Virus record (IMG/VR): IMGVR_UViG_3300047359_001049
Coordinates: 1 to 21,749 of that record
Reading direction: 5' to 3' (one strand)
Length of the DNA stretch: 21,749 nt
From: a virus
Under the pieces are notes generated by a model, which searched no databases, was not told the origin of the DNA, and saw only the letters and a list, made by a program, of their open reading frames with translations. Position numbers and translations under genes: made by a program. Below, in pieces: positions 20,964 to 21,749 of this stretch (position 1 is the stretch's first letter; each line of letters starts with the position of its first letter).

Positions 20964-21749
20964 ATGGCAATACAGTTTATTAATGATTTTAGTGTAACAG
21001 GAAATGCAACGTTTTCTACAACAGGTGTTACTGACAATATAGTTTTAACGTCTACAGATACATCTGCTTCTTCTGCACCAGATTTAGTATTATATAGAAA
21101 TGCTGCTGTTGCAAACTCAGATACCTTGGGTGTTGTGGAGTATAAGGGTAAGAATGGTATGGTTCCAAGTTTGGGGACTCCATTAACTTATAATGCTATT
21201 TACTCAAGAATAGCTGATGCTTCAAATAATCAATCTATATTAACTTTTTCTGCTCACAAAGGAAACGGTAGTGGATCATTTGTTCATTCAGTTAATGTTT
21301 CTGCTATTGGTACAAATAACTCAGCTACAGGAGCAATACTTATAAACCCAACTTCAGAATTTAAATTGCCTGCATATAATCTAGACGTAAATGGAGATGC
21401 TTATATAGCAAGTGATGCTACTATAATTGGTAACGTCGGGATTGGGGCGAGTCCTGGTGATAAACTTCATGTAGAGGGTAATATTTATTTAGGAGCTTCT
21501 AGCAGAACTATTTATACTGGCGGTAGCGGAAATCTAACTTTTCAAAATGGTACTGGAAATATGTTGTTTCTTCGTAGCAATGGTAGTTCTGAGTCCATGC
21601 GTATTGATTCGTCAGGAAACGTTACAATGACTGGCGCATTGACAGTAAACGCAAAATTTACAGCAAATGACGTAGACAAACACGCACCGAGCGTTGTTTA
21701 TGACGCGGACGCTGGGCAAGTTTTAAAGAACGAAGATAGCGAGCTAGCA
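20964..21749 (+). CDS. Second tail fibre / receptor-binding protein (5' part, runs off the window)
   Basis: ATGGCA at 20964 opens a frame of 262 codons with no stop before the window end. The N-terminus MAIQFINDFSVTGNATFSTT parallels the first fibre (MAIQFLTGLNVQGNVNLNE), suggesting the same attachment end. The middle is rich in Ser, Asn, Thr and Gly with beta-strand periodicity; then comes NVGIGASPGDKLHVEGNIYL, a widespread motif of phage fibres and trimeric beta-helical proteins, and MRIDSSGNVTMTGALTVNAK. From about 21410 onward G+C rises and codon choice changes (gcg, gac, gtc, ccg), suggesting a recombined distal module. The C-terminal receptor-binding tip is outside the window. Confidence 0.85.
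   Translation, partial: MAIQFINDFSVTGNATFSTTGVTDNIVLTSTDTSASSAPDLVLYRNAAVANSDTLGVVEYKGKNGMVPSLGTPLTYNAIYSRIADASNNQSILTFSAHKGNGSGSFVHSVNVSAIGTNNSATGAILINPTSEFKLPAYNLDVNGDAYIASDATIIGNVGIGASPGDKLHVEGNIYLGASSRTIYTGGSGNLTFQNGTGNMLFLRSNGSSESMRIDSSGNVTMTGALTVNAKFTANDVDKHAPSVVYDADAGQVLKNEDSELA

Noticed and set aside
1-21749. Stop-codon reassignment as in some crass-like phages
   Set aside because: TAA, TAG and TGA all terminate genes at sensible lengths and no in-frame stop interrupts a recognisable domain.

Overview
This AT-rich 21.7 kb window is the virion-assembly region of a tailed double-stranded DNA phage. All supported genes are on the + strand and packed tightly. I see no tRNA, transposon, CRISPR array or integrase. 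The likely host is a member of the Bacteroidota, probably aquatic. The reasons are that starts lack Shine-Dalgarno sequences and sit in A-rich contexts (14 of 26 visible starts are ATGGC), that several intergenic gaps carry boxes like the Bacteroidota -7 element TAnnTTTG, and that many proteins look like those of uncultured marine Bacteroidota phages. The standard genetic code fits, because TAA, TAG and TGA all end genes. The TerL / long portal / scaffold-like / capsid block together with an HU/IHF-like gene recalls Crassvirales, but the phage GroES and the compact gene order leave that assignment open.

Layout. Positions 1-1309 hold the end of a DUF7936-like gene and four small genes, including a basic DUF6321-like protein. 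Positions 1370-5033 hold an operon of accessory and packaging-associated genes: a coiled-coil protein, an amidase with a peptidoglycan-binding domain, a possible winged-helix protein, an HU/IHF-like protein, a Cys-rich putative zinc protein, a 28-codon micro-ORF, a PD-(D/E)XK nuclease and a protein just upstream of the GroES/TerL genes. Positions 5045-13373 hold the head core: GroES co-chaperonin, large terminase, portal, scaffold-like protein and major capsid protein, closed by a strong terminator. Positions 13440-17086 hold a 64-aa capsid-adjacent protein, a 339-aa protein, a probable connector/ring protein and a large structural protein with an inserted glycine-rich repeat domain, closed by a second strong terminator. 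Positions 17209-21749 hold the tail-fibre region: a Cys-rich protein, a 59-aa putative zinc-ribbon protein, a small protein with a tail-fibre-type C-terminus, a 789-aa fibre and a second fibre cut by the window edge.

How they work together (partly inference): TerL and the portal package DNA into a head built from the capsid protein on the scaffold-like protein. Phage GroES probably adapts host GroEL for folding a virion protein, by analogy with T4 gp31. The nuclease and HU-like protein would act on DNA before or during packaging, the amidase on peptidoglycan, and the fibres on host binding.

Three genes under 60 codons (924-1070, 3610-3696, 17796-17975) and one open-ended gene (20964-21749) are easy to miss and are annotated here. 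No stretch without a gene exceeds 130 bases.
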